Part shown: positions 36,850 through 45,574 of the stretch, one piece after another
Position numbering within the stretch: the first letter of the stretch is position 1
Layout of the letters: the number at the start of each line of letters is the position of its first letter
From: Levilactobacillus brevis
GTDB lineage: Bacteria > Bacillota > Bacilli > Lactobacillales > Lactobacillaceae
Direction: 5' to 3'
NCBI GenBank assembly: GCA_003666485.1
Contig: CP032931.1
Location: 1 to 64,000, forward strand
Length of the DNA: 64,000 bases
Notes under the pieces: model-generated
Seen by the model: only the letters and a program-made list of their open reading frames with translations
What the model was told of the DNA's origin: nothing
Databases searched by the model: none
Made by a program: the position numbers and the translations under genes

Positions 36850-38137
36850 AGCATTTCTACCACTGGGGTTGACCCTAGCCGTGGCAGTCAGTGTGGCGTT
36901 ATCGGCCATGATCTGGACGAACCCGGCGCAATATGAGCGCAGTCGGCAGCGCAGTTCGAATACGCCGACGACCGAGCTCAACACCCGGCCACAAAAGGAT
37001 GTTTACCTGCCAACGGAGGTCGTGTCTACTGACGTCAACGGCAATCAGGAATTGTTGAACAACCGGAAAGTCAACTTGACGACCGAGGTACGTGAGGCCC
37101 TGTCCAAATGGGACCTGGGCGGCATTCGGCGGGTGCGGACCGGTTCACAGGCGAGCTACATGCGCTACCTGACGATGAAGAACAGCCTGTTGCTATCGTA
37201 CTCGGCACCGGTCAATGTGAAATTGTTCAATACCGTGTTCGGCAGTCGCCTGGCGCGGCTATCGACCGAGTTCTCGCGGATCATGATTCCCCTGGACAAC
37301 ACCAAGGCCCTTTACCTGCTGGACGACAGTGGGCAAAAGGTCTACCGGGTGACCGTGCGCAAGAGTGATCTGAAGGCGATGCGCAAGATCCTAAAGGAAA
37401 ATCTCTTCCGCATCAACGTCAAGATGCAGTGGTTGAACCGGTCGGCCATGCCGTACGTCACCAATACCGTGACGGTGCAGGCCTACAGTTACTTGGTCAA
37501 CCAGCAGTCGACGGATTACTTCACGACGCGCTTGTTGAACAAGGGTGAGTCGACCAACGTGTCGGCCAAGCGGAATAAAGATAACACGATCTATAGCGAC
37601 GGCGCCTCGCGGCAGTTGACCGTTTATAACAAACGGGGGACGGCCTTGTACGAGGACTACAGCGCGCTACAGTCGTCATTTACCTTTAGTCAGGCCCTCA
37701 CGGCGAGCTATAACGCGGTCAAATCGATCGGAATCCCCATGGAAAACCTACGTTACTACGGGTATACCAAGAGCAACTCGACCGTGACCTACCGGAGCTT
37801 TGTTGAAGGGTTCCCAATCTTCAATCAAAGTAACTACGGTGCGGCCCGGGTCCAAATGTTGTCACAAGGCGTGCGGCGCTACAACTTCTCGCTTTACAGC
37901 CTGCAAGTGCCAGTGCCCACGGATAAAAAAGCCGAGAGTCTTCCCAGCACGCAGCGGGTCATTGACCAACTGACGGCGGCCGGGTATAGTCAAAAGAAAA
38001 TCGTCAGGGTGCAGTTGGGTTATCAATGGCTGGCCTCGTCCTCCTCGGATAAGGTGGTCAACCTGACGCCAACCTGGTACGTGTACTATCAGGGGTCCGG
38101 GTGGAAGACCTATAACCAACTGTTGAAGCAGCAATAA
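36836..38137 (+). CDS. yycH: WalK-associated membrane regulator YycH (WalH)
   Basis: The 433-residue protein with an N-terminal membrane anchor (FLPLGLTLAVAVSVALSAMIW) and extracytoplasmic domains modulates WalK at the membrane together with YycI. I choose ATG 36836, which follows AGGAGG (36821-36826) by nine bases and overlaps the end of walK; the ATG at 36818 would place the ribosome site inside the gene. The extracellular part contains the YycH block YSDGASRQLTVYNKRGTALYEDY. The position between walK and yycI is decisive. Confidence 0.93.
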   Translation: MKITKAFLPLGLTLAVAVSVALSAMIWTNPAQYERSRQRSSNTPTTELNTRPQKDVYLPTEVVSTDVNGNQELLNNRKVNLTTEVREALSKWDLGGIRRVRTGSQASYMRYLTMKNSLLLSYSAPVNVKLFNTVFGSRLARLSTEFSRIMIPLDNTKALYLLDDSGQKVYRVTVRKSDLKAMRKILKENLFRINVKMQWLNRSAMPYVTNTVTVQAYSYLVNQQSTDYFTTRLLNKGESTNVSAKRNKDNTIYSDGASRQLTVYNKRGTALYEDYSALQSSFTFSQALTASYNAVKSIGIPMENLRYYGYTKSNSTVTYRSFVEGFPIFNQSNYGAARVQMLSQGVRRYNFSLYSLQVPVPTDKKAESLPSTQRVIDQLTAAGYSQKKIVRVQLGYQWLASSSSDKVVNLTPTWYVYYQGSGWKTYNQLLKQQ

Positions 38138-38164
38138 ACCGGTCAAAAAGGAGGGCGGTCTGGC

Positions 38165-39022
38165 ATGGATTTTCGCCGCATCGAGTGGTTATTTCTAGTC
38201 GCGTTCATTGTCATTGATATCTTCTTGTTCGCCGCCTTTCAGCGCGATACGTCCGGTGAGACCGATACCACATCAGCCCGCTCGGCCGATAGCGATACGA
38301 CCATCATCAAGGAAATGCGGGCGGACGACATTACCTTCAGTGCCCCGTCCAAAAAGATTGGCGAGGGCTACTACATTTCCACCAGCAACGACGATAGCAT
38401 CAAGAGTAGCTTGACCAGCCTGAGCGACCAAACCGTTCGGTACCACACGGATGGCACGATTGCGTCAACGTTTAAGACCCCCATCACCGGCGTCGACCCC
38501 AAGCATCCGGACAAAACGCTGGATACCGTGGTCAACAACGGTGCGTTGATCTTAAATGGGACGAACTACTATTACAATCAGCAGTTGTCGAGCCGTAACA
38601 CCGTAGTCTACACGCAACACGTGACGGATGGTCAGATTTATTCGCGGTATGGCGAGATTCGCTTCAGCCTGACCAATGACGGCCAGGTGACGGGCTATAC
38701 GCAAGGCTATTTGGCCAACGTCGCCACGTTGCGGGAAAAGACGGAGACCATTTCAGAACGCAAGGCGTTGATCTGGCTGTACCAATATAACCAGATTGCC
38801 AACAACACCAAGATTGTCTGGACCAAGCTGGCCTATACCCGCTACTTCACGTTGAAGAACAGTAGCGTCTACATCCCGACCTGGGTCATCGCCGTCAAGG
38901 CCAATAGCGGCAACAACGCCGGCGTCTTGCAGCTCAAGCACGTCAACGCCTTTACCGGAGCCATCTTGACCAATGATAGCAACGTGAAGACGGTGAGTGG
39001 CACGTCGAGCACCAGCGATTAA
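38165..39022 (+). CDS. yycI: WalK-associated membrane regulator YycI (WalI)
   Basis: The 285-residue protein has one N-terminal membrane helix (RIEWLFLVAFIVIDIFLFAAF, typical YycI start MDFRRIEWLF) and an extracytoplasmic domain similar to that of YycH. AAGGAGG precedes the ATG. It works with YycH to control WalK. It is last before a terminator, so the downstream walJ is separately promoted in this strain. Confidence 0.93.
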   Translation: MDFRRIEWLFLVAFIVIDIFLFAAFQRDTSGETDTTSARSADSDTTIIKEMRADDITFSAPSKKIGEGYYISTSNDDSIKSSLTSLSDQTVRYHTDGTIASTFKTPITGVDPKHPDKTLDTVVNNGALILNGTNYYYNQQLSSRNTVVYTQHVTDGQIYSRYGEIRFSLTNDGQVTGYTQGYLANVATLREKTETISERKALIWLYQYNQIANNTKIVWTKLAYTRYFTLKNSSVYIPTWVIAVKANSGNNAGVLQLKHVNAFTGAILTNDSNVKTVSGTSSTSD

Positions 39023-39055
39023 TCTGACAGCGTTTATAATCAAATAGCAGCACAG

Positions 39056-39078
39056 AGGCGGCCGTGAGCCGTCTTTTT
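39056..39078 (+). terminator. walRK-yycHI terminator
   Basis: AGGCGGC (39056-39062) pairs with GCCGTCT (39068-39074), followed by a T run. Confidence 0.7.
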
Positions 39079-39120
39079 ATACTGGTAGGGTGGCAGCCAA
39101 TACAAACAGATTAATATTAG

Positions 39121-39148
39121 TTACAAGACCGGTGAAATGCGGTATGAT
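39121..39148 (+). promoter_or_regulatory. Promoter, probably the original walJ promoter
   Basis: TTACAA (39121-39126), 16-bp spacer, TATGAT (39143-39148). It directly abuts the outer end of the IS200/IS605 element. With the element removed it would lie a few tens of bases before walJ. Confidence 0.55.
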
Positions 39149-39316
39149 AACGGTAATCAACCACCCCTGACTAAAGTCAGAGGTTTGTGGGAACAACATC
39201 CTAAAATGTTACGACCACAATTTGCTTAGATACAGCGATTGCCTGCATGCAGGTCTTACGGGCTAATTAACAAAGCCTTTAATGTCCGCAGGTTGCCAGA
39301 CGGACGATGTCTTTTA

Positions 39317-40603
39317 CTAATCTGTTAGTGTAACTAACCCCTTAGCTAAAATATTCTTAGCAGCGTTATGGTCACGAACGTGGTAAGCGGCACATCGCGG
39401 ACAGGTCCATTGGCGATCAGTCAGAATCAATTTTTGAGTTGCCTCAGTACCCATAACAAAGCTGCAAGTACTACACATTTGCGTGGTATTTCGTGGGTCC
39501 ACGGTCACAAATTGACGTTTGTACAAATCGGCCTTATATGCCAGCATGCCTAAGAGTGTCCGCCACCCGACATCGGCAATACTCATGGCCAGGGCATAGT
39601 TGCGTAACAGATTTTTACTTCTTAACTCTTCGGCGACAACCAAATCGTGGTTCTTGATTAGTGCTGTCGAAACAAGATGTAAGAAGTTTTTCCGTCGATT
39701 AGCTACCTTGCGTTGAATAATAGCTACCCGTTGCCGTTGTTTCTGATAATTTTTAGATTCACGCAAGGAGCGATGGGCTTTCTTAGCGCGCGTTGCCCGT
39801 CGAGACAGTGTCCGCTGAGCCTTAGCCAACTTACCCTTGATTGACCGGTAGAATCTGGGGTTAGCAATCACATTGGCGCTGGAATCCGTCAGAAAATTAT
39901 CCGTATTTAGATCAATGCCAATGGCTGCCCCAGACTTGGACGTCACTAAGTTAACAAATGGCTGGTCAGATGCCAACTGGAGGGAAATGTAGTAGCGGCC
40001 CGTCGCGTCCATGGAGATAGTCGTTGTGCCAATACGAATTTTAGCTTTACGCTTGATCAATTTGGATGGCATTCCCTTAAAGCGTAATCTTCCCAGCTTG
40101 GATAGCTGGATATGCTTGTCATCTAGCAGGCGAATACTGCCATTAAGCATATTGGGCGTCTCAACTTTACTGGCATAGTGATTGGAAGTCTGATATTTTT
40201 GTTCGGTTCGTTTCTTGTGGAACACGGGTGTTCCCGCTTGATGAACTTTACGAAAATTCTTCCAGGCGGTGCGATAATTCTTGATGGCATTGACCTTCAT
40301 GTTGCTGTCGAGCGCTTTGTCATTCAACCAACCGTGAATATTAGAAATGTTAATAGCCGGGTGCTTTAATCGTTGCTTCAATGTTTCAATCCGTGTTTGA
40401 ACTAGCTTAATAGGCGTTTTAACTTGGCGCAACGCAAATAACTCCCGGTTCATGCCGTTCATCTCGTTGTAAATAAATCGACTAGCATCGCTATTCAGCT
40501 TAATCAAGCGTTTCTGCTCATTCGACGGAAAAACTCTTAATTTTACGCCGTAATGATATGGTAACTGGGCCATCGTTTTACGCAAATCACTTCCTCCTTT
40601 CAC
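39317..40603 (-). CDS. tnpB: TnpB RNA-guided endonuclease (IS200/IS605)
   Basis: The 428-residue TnpB, ancestor-type of Cas12, uses an RNA made from the element end to cut DNA at excision or homing sites. The RuvC residues appear intact: Asp in IGIDLNTDNFL, Glu in VVAEELRSKN, Asp in RDHNAAKNIL. The zinc ribbon CSTC...CPRC lies between them. The length is typical and no frameshift is seen. It is divergent from tnpA, with its 3' end toward the element edge, which is where the omega RNA scaffold lies. Confidence 0.92.
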   Translation of the reverse strand: MKGGSDLRKTMAQLPYHYGVKLRVFPSNEQKRLIKLNSDASRFIYNEMNGMNRELFALRQVKTPIKLVQTRIETLKQRLKHPAINISNIHGWLNDKALDSNMKVNAIKNYRTAWKNFRKVHQAGTPVFHKKRTEQKYQTSNHYASKVETPNMLNGSIRLLDDKHIQLSKLGRLRFKGMPSKLIKRKAKIRIGTTTISMDATGRYYISLQLASDQPFVNLVTSKSGAAIGIDLNTDNFLTDSSANVIANPRFYRSIKGKLAKAQRTLSRRATRAKKAHRSLRESKNYQKQRQRVAIIQRKVANRRKNFLHLVSTALIKNHDLVVAEELRSKNLLRNYALAMSIADVGWRTLLGMLAYKADLYKRQFVTVDPRNTTQMCSTCSFVMGTEATQKLILTDRQWTCPRCAAYHVRDHNAAKNILAKGLVTLTD

Positions 40604-40673
40604 TATGAAATTATGATATCATATAAGGTAATCAGAACATACTGAATACACTTATAAATAAATTTATAGGAGG

Positions 40674-41123
40674 ATGCAGATGAGTAAAGAAGATAGTCGG
40701 TTACTGGATGCAATTTACGAACGAGGTTATGTCTACAATTTCCATTTTCACCTAATTTGGGTCACAAAGTACCGAAAGCCTATTTTTACGACACCAACGC
40801 TGGTGTCTGACATGAAGAAAATTTTGACACGAATTGCCCAACTAAATGAGGTCACCGTGGAAACAATAGCAATCATGCCAGATCATGTTCACCTATTAAT
40901 CAGTTTCAAGCCTAAATACGCACCCACAAATATTGTCAAGGCATTTAAGGGCGCTTCTGCGCGGATGTTTTTTGAGAAGCATCCCGAAACCAAGCAACAA
41001 CTCTGGGGCGGACATCTCTGGTCAAATAGTTATTACATGAGTACCTTGGGTAACATGAGTAAAGAAATCGTCGAAAAATATATCAAGAACCAACCTACCA
41101 AGAACATTCGAAAAAAACAGTGA
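40674..41123 (+). CDS. tnpA: TnpA Y1 (HUH) transposase of the IS200/IS605 family
   Basis: The 149-residue single-strand transposase has the HUH pair in MPDHVHLLI, the N-terminal FHLIWVTKYRKPIF, and a catalytic tyrosine probably in EKYIKNQ. Start ATG 40680 (MSKEDSR) or 40674 (MQMSKEDS); GGAGG at about 40670 favours the downstream one. It appears complete and is oriented toward walJ, so transcription from the element may reach walJ. Confidence 0.92.
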   Translation: MQMSKEDSRLLDAIYERGYVYNFHFHLIWVTKYRKPIFTTPTLVSDMKKILTRIAQLNEVTVETIAIMPDHVHLLISFKPKYAPTNIVKAFKGASARMFFEKHPETKQQLWGGHLWSNSYYMSTLGNMSKEIVEKYIKNQPTKNIRKKQ

Positions 41124-41195
41124 CTGGCATTCCTCTCCTGATTGAAATCAGAAGATTCCTGCCTTAGCTATCATTGAATTTAAGGAGAGGTCGAA

Positions 41196-42023
41196 TTGGA
41201 TTTGCGAACGGATACAGCAGTAGCAGATGATTTGCGCATTAGCATCTTGTCGAGCGGAAGTACGGGTAACGTGGCCTACGTGGAGAGCCCCAACGAACGG
41301 ATCATGATCGACGCGGGACTCAGTGGCAAGAAAATTGAAAAATTAATGGGCGACATCAACCGCAATATGTCAGACGTCAATGACCTGCTAGTGACGCACG
41401 AGCACTCGGATCACCGCCAGGCCGTGGGCATCTTGGCGCGGCGCTACGAGCAGTTGAACGTCCACGCCAACGCCGGGACCTGGGACGCCATGGCGGGGAA
41501 GATTGGTAAGGTCGACCTGGCCCAGAAGCACATCTTTGCGCCGGACACGGTCCAAACCTTTGGCGACATTGACGTCGAGAGCTTTTCTGTTTCCCACGAT
41601 GCGGCGGAACCCCAATTCTACGCGATCCACTATCATGGCAAAACGTTTATCATCTTGACGGACACCGGCTACGTTTCCGAGCACGTCGAAGGGGTCATCA
41701 AGGACGCCGACGCCTATCTGTTGGAATGTAACCATGACGTCGAGATGCTGCGGATGGGCGAGTATTCCTGGCCACTGAAGCAACGGATCCTGGGCGATAA
41801 GGGCCATTTGTCTAACGAAGAGGGCGCGGATGCCTTGATGGATGTCTTGGGAAATCGGACCAAGAAGATCTACCTGGGCCACCGCAGTCTGCACAACAAC
41901 ATGCAGTCGCTGTGCCACCTGACCGTCGCCTCCATGATGGAGAACCGCGACTTTGGTGTGGGCCATGATTTTCAGTTGATCGACACCAATCCAGAAGAGG
42001 CCACCCCCTTAGTCGCGCTATAG
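41196..42023 (+). CDS. walJ: Metallo-beta-lactamase-fold exonuclease WalJ (YycJ)
   Basis: The 275-residue MBL-fold protein is a 5'-3' exonuclease linked to mismatch repair and to the wal operon. Motifs: LRISILSSGSTGNVAYVES at the N-terminus, metal motif THEHSDH, and later DTGYVSEH and LGHRS. The start TTG 41196 follows AAGGAGAGG. The IS200/IS605 element lies immediately upstream and separates it from the apparent native promoter. Confidence 0.93.
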   Translation: MDLRTDTAVADDLRISILSSGSTGNVAYVESPNERIMIDAGLSGKKIEKLMGDINRNMSDVNDLLVTHEHSDHRQAVGILARRYEQLNVHANAGTWDAMAGKIGKVDLAQKHIFAPDTVQTFGDIDVESFSVSHDAAEPQFYAIHYHGKTFIILTDTGYVSEHVEGVIKDADAYLLECNHDVEMLRMGEYSWPLKQRILGDKGHLSNEEGADALMDVLGNRTKKIYLGHRSLHNNMQSLCHLTVASMMENRDFGVGHDFQLIDTNPEEATPLVAL

Positions 42024-42181
42024 TCCGCGTCAGTATAAGTTTTGGTAAACTTTAGGACTTCAGCACCGAATCATCAAGAAAAATTCATACTCAGTCGTTA
42101 CTATAAAAACTATTAAACGACCGGTCGGTGGCTGTGACCACTGACCGATGAATGGGAGGGTTCGCGCGTTAGCGCAATGTG

Positions 42182-43525
42182 ATGGATAACAACAATAATC
42201 AAAATAATAATTTGAATGACGAAAACCAAGCAACTCCAACTCCAACGCCTACTCCGGAACCAAAAAAGCGGGGCGGCCTGACCTTAACCAAGGTGGCTGT
42301 GACCGCACTGGTCGCTGGCCTGTTAGGTGGGGGTGCCGCTTACGGCGGAATCACTTACCTCAACAACAGTGGTGTCAACGATACGGCGGTGCCGACTGGC
42401 AGTAATAAGAGTGGCAACGCGTCAACGTCCAACGTGACGGTCAACGTGTCTAGCCAATCGACCAAGGCCTTCAATAAGGTCAAGGGCGCCATGGTCTCCG
42501 TGATCAATTTACAAAAGCAAAATAGCAGTAACAGCACCTTAGGGCAGTTGTTCGGCCAGGAATCTTCTGGCTCGAGCTCGAAGTCCAAATCTGAACTGGA
42601 AGAAGCCTCCGAAGGGTCGGGGGTCGTCTACAAGAAGAGCGGTAACACCGCCTACATCGTGACCAACAATCACGTGGTGTCCGGGTCATCCGCCCTGCGC
42701 GTCGTGACCAGCTCGGGTAAGCAACTCCAAGCCAAATTGGTCGGGAAGGATTCCGTCACCGACTTGGCCGTCTTGAAGGTCAACGGTGCGGATCTGAAGA
42801 CCGTGGCGTCATTTGGGAACTCCGACAAGGTCAAGGTCGGTGAAACCGCGTTGGCCATCGGGTCGCCACTGGGTAGCCAGTACGCGACCTCGCTGACGGA
42901 AGGCATTATCTCCGCCAAGAAGCGGACGATTGAAACGACCAACTCCTCCGGGACGCAAACGGGGAACGCGACGGTCATCCAGACCGATGCCGCCATTAAC
43001 CCCGGTAACTCCGGTGGGGCGTTGATTAACGTCGGCGGGCAAGTCGTCGGGATCACGTCGTCCAAGATTGCCAGTGATGCGGAAGGGACGAGCGTTGAGG
43101 GGATGGGCTTTGCCATTCCATCGAACGAAGTCGTCAACATCATCAATCAGTTGGTCAAGAAAGGGAAAGTGGTTCGGCCGGCGTTAGGCATCACGTACGT
43201 GGACTTGGCCAACGTTTCCAGCGCCCAACAGAAGTCGATCCTGAAGCTGCCATCTAGTGTGGAAAGCGGGGTCGTGGTCATGAGCGCCAGCGCCGGGTCA
43301 CCAGCGAAGAAGGCCGGCTTGACCAAGTACGATGTCATCACGGCATTGGGTGGTCACCAGATTTCGGATCAATCCACGCTGCGAGACATCCTGTACAAGT
43401 ACAAATTAAATGATACGGTCTCCGTGACCTACTACCACAACGGGAAGAAGAAGACCGGGAACATCAAGTTGACGGAAACCTCTTCACAATTGCAGAGTAG
43501 CACGTCAGCCACCTCAGAGTCATAA
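42182..43525 (+). CDS. htrA: HtrA/DegP-like membrane-anchored serine protease
   Basis: The 447-residue quality-control protease acts at the outer face of the membrane. Cytoplasmic Asn- and Thr-Pro-rich N-terminus, one helix (KVAVTALVAGLLGGGAAYGGI), protease domain with His in TNNHVVSG, Asp in VTDLAVLKV and Ser in NPGNSGGALIN, then one PDZ domain (SPAKKAGLTKYDVITALGG). The Shine-Dalgarno (GGGAGGG, 42154-42160) is about 21 bases before the ATG with a GCGC-GTTA-GCGC hairpin between. Conserved walJ-htrA-rlmH order. Confidence 0.95.
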   Translation: MDNNNNQNNNLNDENQATPTPTPTPEPKKRGGLTLTKVAVTALVAGLLGGGAAYGGITYLNNSGVNDTAVPTGSNKSGNASTSNVTVNVSSQSTKAFNKVKGAMVSVINLQKQNSSNSTLGQLFGQESSGSSSKSKSELEEASEGSGVVYKKSGNTAYIVTNNHVVSGSSALRVVTSSGKQLQAKLVGKDSVTDLAVLKVNGADLKTVASFGNSDKVKVGETALAIGSPLGSQYATSLTEGIISAKKRTIETTNSSGTQTGNATVIQTDAAINPGNSGGALINVGGQVVGITSSKIASDAEGTSVEGMGFAIPSNEVVNIINQLVKKGKVVRPALGITYVDLANVSSAQQKSILKLPSSVESGVVVMSASAGSPAKKAGLTKYDVITALGGHQISDQSTLRDILYKYKLNDTVSVTYYHNGKKKTGNIKLTETSSQLQSSTSATSES

Positions 43526-43537
43526 TTTAACGAAAAT

Positions 43538-43574
43538 GAAAGCGTCCGCGGATTTTTCCAGCGGGCGCTTTTTG
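43538..43574 (+). terminator. htrA terminator
   Basis: AAGCGTCCGC pairs with GCGGGCGCTT (one G-U), followed by Ts. Confidence 0.8.
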
Positions 43575-43716
43575 GCTGTGGTAAGCTGTTTGATGAAAAG
43601 CCGAAGTTTAAGGTGGCGTTAGAGGAAATGAAAACGTCCCCGCTGGTAACTTTCACGAACGAAAAGTGAGCGACGCCTGGCGGTAATTCAGGCCCAAAAC
43701 TGGCGGCGAAAAAAGC

Positions 43717-44044
43717 TGTGGATAACTTGGGGGATAAAAGGGTACAATAGACAGTGAAAAAGTTATGAACAGGAAGAGACCGGCAATGGAACCGGTGTAA
43801 AAGTTATCCACAGGCAGTGAGGATAACTGTGGATAGAAAAAGTTGATGACTCGATTCTGCGTCTGAAAGCCAGTCACCATGCGGTTTGTAAGCGGATAGA
43901 CCGAACGGGCGTTTCGTCTGTGACCGGTGGATAACTAATTTTATATTGACATTTTACAAAAAATCAAATGTGGGGGGTCACCCAGAACTTACCCCCTATA
44001 TCTAGGAAAACAGGTTGTGCACCTGTGGATAACTTTGTGGACAA
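43717..44044. promoter_or_regulatory. DnaA-box cluster upstream of rlmH
   Basis: At least six DnaA-box-like 9-mers: TGTGGATAA at 43717 and 44024, TTATCCACA at 43804, TGTGGATAG at 43828, GGTGGATAA at 43926 and TGTGGACAA at 44036. No gene lies in this ~490-bp interval. It could be a DnaA titration or regulatory cluster, or a second origin-related block about 43 kb from oriC. Confidence 0.75.
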
Positions 44045-44065
44045 CCTGTGTACAGGAGGCTAATT

Positions 44066-44545
44066 ATGAACATCAAATTCGTGGTCGTGGGTAAATTGAA
44101 GGAAAAGTATTTTAAACAGGGGATTGCGGAATACGCCAAGCGATTGTCGCGTTTCTGCAAATTTTCAATCGTCGAGGTCCCCGATGAAAAGGCCCCAGAA
44201 AATCTCTCGCAGGCCGAAATGGACCAGGTCATGGCTGCGGAGGGCGAGCGCATCTTGAGTAAGATCAAGGACCGCGAATACGTCTATGCGTTGGCCATCC
44301 TGGGCAAGGAACGCTCGTCAGAGGAGTTTGCCAAGGAAATCAAGGACTTGACCACCTACGGCCACTCAGACATCACGTTCGTCATTGGTGGCTCCCTGGG
44401 CCTCACCCCAGCCGTCCTGAAGCGCGCCGACACCCAAATCTCGTTTGGCCGCTTCACGCTACCGCACCAGTTGATGCGGTTGGTGTTGACGGAGCAGGTT
44501 TATCGGGCTTTTATGATTAATGAGGGGTCACCTTATCATAAGTGA
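44066..44545 (+). CDS. rlmH: 23S rRNA pseudouridine-1915 N3-methyltransferase RlmH
   Basis: The 159-residue SPOUT methyltransferase acts on the assembled 70S ribosome. Diagnostic parts: [16 protein letters not shown] at the start, [18 protein letters not shown] (knot and SAM loop), and the end [26 protein letters not shown] precedes ATG 44066. Its last codons form the attachment site used by SCC elements in staphylococci (there orfX), and here a cassette is inserted at exactly that point. The insertion leaves the coding sequence complete. Confidence 0.97.
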   Translation: MNIKFVVVGKLKEKYFKQGIAEYAKRLSRFCKFSIVEVPDEKAPENLSQAEMDQVMAAEGERILSKIKDREYVYALAILGKERSSEEFAKEIKDLTTYGHSDITFVIGGSLGLTPAVLKRADTQISFGRFTLPHQLMRLVLTEQVYRAFMINEGSPYHK

Positions 44546-44550
44546 TGCGG
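44534..44550 (+). repeat. att: Attachment site at the rlmH end of the cassette
   Basis: TATCATAAGTGATGCGG spans the rlmH stop codon and is repeated exactly at 58061-58077. It matches the known SCC attB core TATCATAAATGATGCGG with one change. Confidence 0.85.
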
Positions 44551-44593
44551 TTTTTCTTGTGATTACTCGTTGTTAGACAGGTACGGTAGTCCT

Positions 44594-44610
44594 TATCACA
44601 AGTAGTGCGG
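44594..44610 (+). repeat. Degenerate second att-like sequence
   Basis: TATCACAAGTAGTGCGG lies 60 bp inside the cassette and differs from the att core at three positions. It could be a recombinase-binding arm or the scar of an earlier insertion. Confidence 0.5.
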
Positions 44611-44631
44611 TTCTTAGAATATGTGTAGTAT

Positions 44632-44662
44632 AAAAGCCATCCGTAAGCTGGATGGCTTTTTT
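44632..44662. terminator. Bidirectional terminator at the cassette left end
   Basis: AAAAGCCATCC pairs with GGATGGCTTTT, with T-tracts in both directions. Confidence 0.8.
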
Positions 44663-44672
44663 GAAGCATACA

Positions 44673-45047
44673 TTAGTTAGTATGGCTGAGGACTTTAAAT
44701 GACCCCTTCTTGAAGTGAGCACTGTAGCCATACTTGCTGGTCATTTTATATTTGTGAGGACTTTTTATAATAAATTCAAAGCCTTCATGACCAGAGTATG
44801 TAGTCTTAACGATAGAACCCTTGTGTAAGGTGTAATGACCAGTGACCTTGTTCTGATAGGCAAGTGCTCCGTACTTGATGCGTTTAACTTTAGTAGTCTT
44901 CTTGATTTTCACTCGATACCATCCGTCAATGTATTTCATTTCCCAAGCGGATGCCTGTGCAGTTTGAGCCGGGCTAATTAATGGTGCGGCAACTGAAAGT
45001 CCTAGAACAGTAATGGCCGTCAGTGCAATTGATTTTACTTTTTTCAT
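44673..45047 (-). CDS. Small secreted basic protein, cassette cargo
   Basis: The 124-residue product has a classical signal peptide (KKVKSIALTAITVLGLSVAAPLISPAQTAQA, cleavage probably after AQA). The mature part of about 90 residues is rich in Lys, Tyr and Gly (DGWYRVKIKKTTKVKRIKYGALAY), possibly beta-rich and surface-bound. Cassette gene 46228-46638 has a similar layout but no clear sequence identity. Function unknown. Confidence 0.65.
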   Translation of the reverse strand: MKKVKSIALTAITVLGLSVAAPLISPAQTAQASAWEMKYIDGWYRVKIKKTTKVKRIKYGALAYQNKVTGHYTLHKGSIVKTTYSGHEGFEFIIKSPHKYKMTSKYGYSAHFKKGSFKVLSHTN

Positions 45048-45187
45048 GGTGTGACCTCCTACTTGATATCCTCAGTATACAAAATTCGGAAGCCAATTCA
45101 AGTGAACAATAGCCCGTACTTTTCCTTATAAATGGTCTAATGAAAATGAGTTATCTAAGTTTTCAAATATATATTATTATCATGAAG

Positions 45188-45216
45188 GCTTAGTGTATCT
45201 AACACTAGGCCCATTT
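45188..45216 (+). terminator. Hairpin with T run
   Basis: GCTTAGTGT/AACACTAGGC stem followed by TTTTT, just before the Mor-like gene pair. Confidence 0.55.
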
Positions 45217-45241
45217 TTGTGTACAGAAAGGATGTTGAATT

Positions 45242-45484
45242 ATGAGCAAGAATGTTGTCTATGATGCTCTATTTCCAATTTACCAAGAGTTAAATGATTT
45301 AGTGGGTGAGGAGAAGATGCTGAAGATTTATGGCTATTGGCGAGGGTCACAAATCAGCCTACCAATGCGGCTATACAACCCTAAGCAGTTGCGACCGATT
45401 TTAAAGGCATCAAGGGACAGCAATAAAGATTTAGCTAGACTATACGGGTATTCTGAGCGCTGGGTTCGAGACAATCGTCGGTAA
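45242..45484 (+). CDS. Mor-like small DNA-binding protein 1
   Basis: The 80-residue product resembles the C-terminal part of the Mor transcription activator family. It has an N-terminal helical part (LFPIYQELNDLVGEEKMLKIYGYWRGSQISLPMRLY), then a basic helix-turn-helix (SNKDLARLYGYSERWVRDNRR). AAAGGATG upstream acts as ribosome site. It is a paralogue of the gene 90 bp downstream. Probable regulator of cassette genes. Confidence 0.65.
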   Translation: MSKNVVYDALFPIYQELNDLVGEEKMLKIYGYWRGSQISLPMRLYNPKQLRPILKASRDSNKDLARLYGYSERWVRDNRR

Positions 45485-45574
45485 GAAGTTAGTGCAGAAT
45501 TCAAGGAAAGTGTAAGTACATTTGTAAGGACGTTAAGCAGTTACGAAAAGAACCAGTATCAACTAAAATTTCAA

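Larger units (their letters stand above)
39158..41170. mobile_element. IS200/IS605-family element with divergent tnpB and tnpA
   Basis: This ~2-kb element lies between yycI and walJ. Subterminal hairpins characteristic of the family are visible at both sides: CCTGACTAAAGTCAGAGG (about 39166-39183, tnpB side) and CTGATTGAAATCAG (about 41138-41152, tnpA side). Such elements have no inverted repeats and make no target duplication, so the exact ends are estimates. The region between the tnpB stop and the hairpin probably encodes the TnpB omega RNA. Confidence 0.8.
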
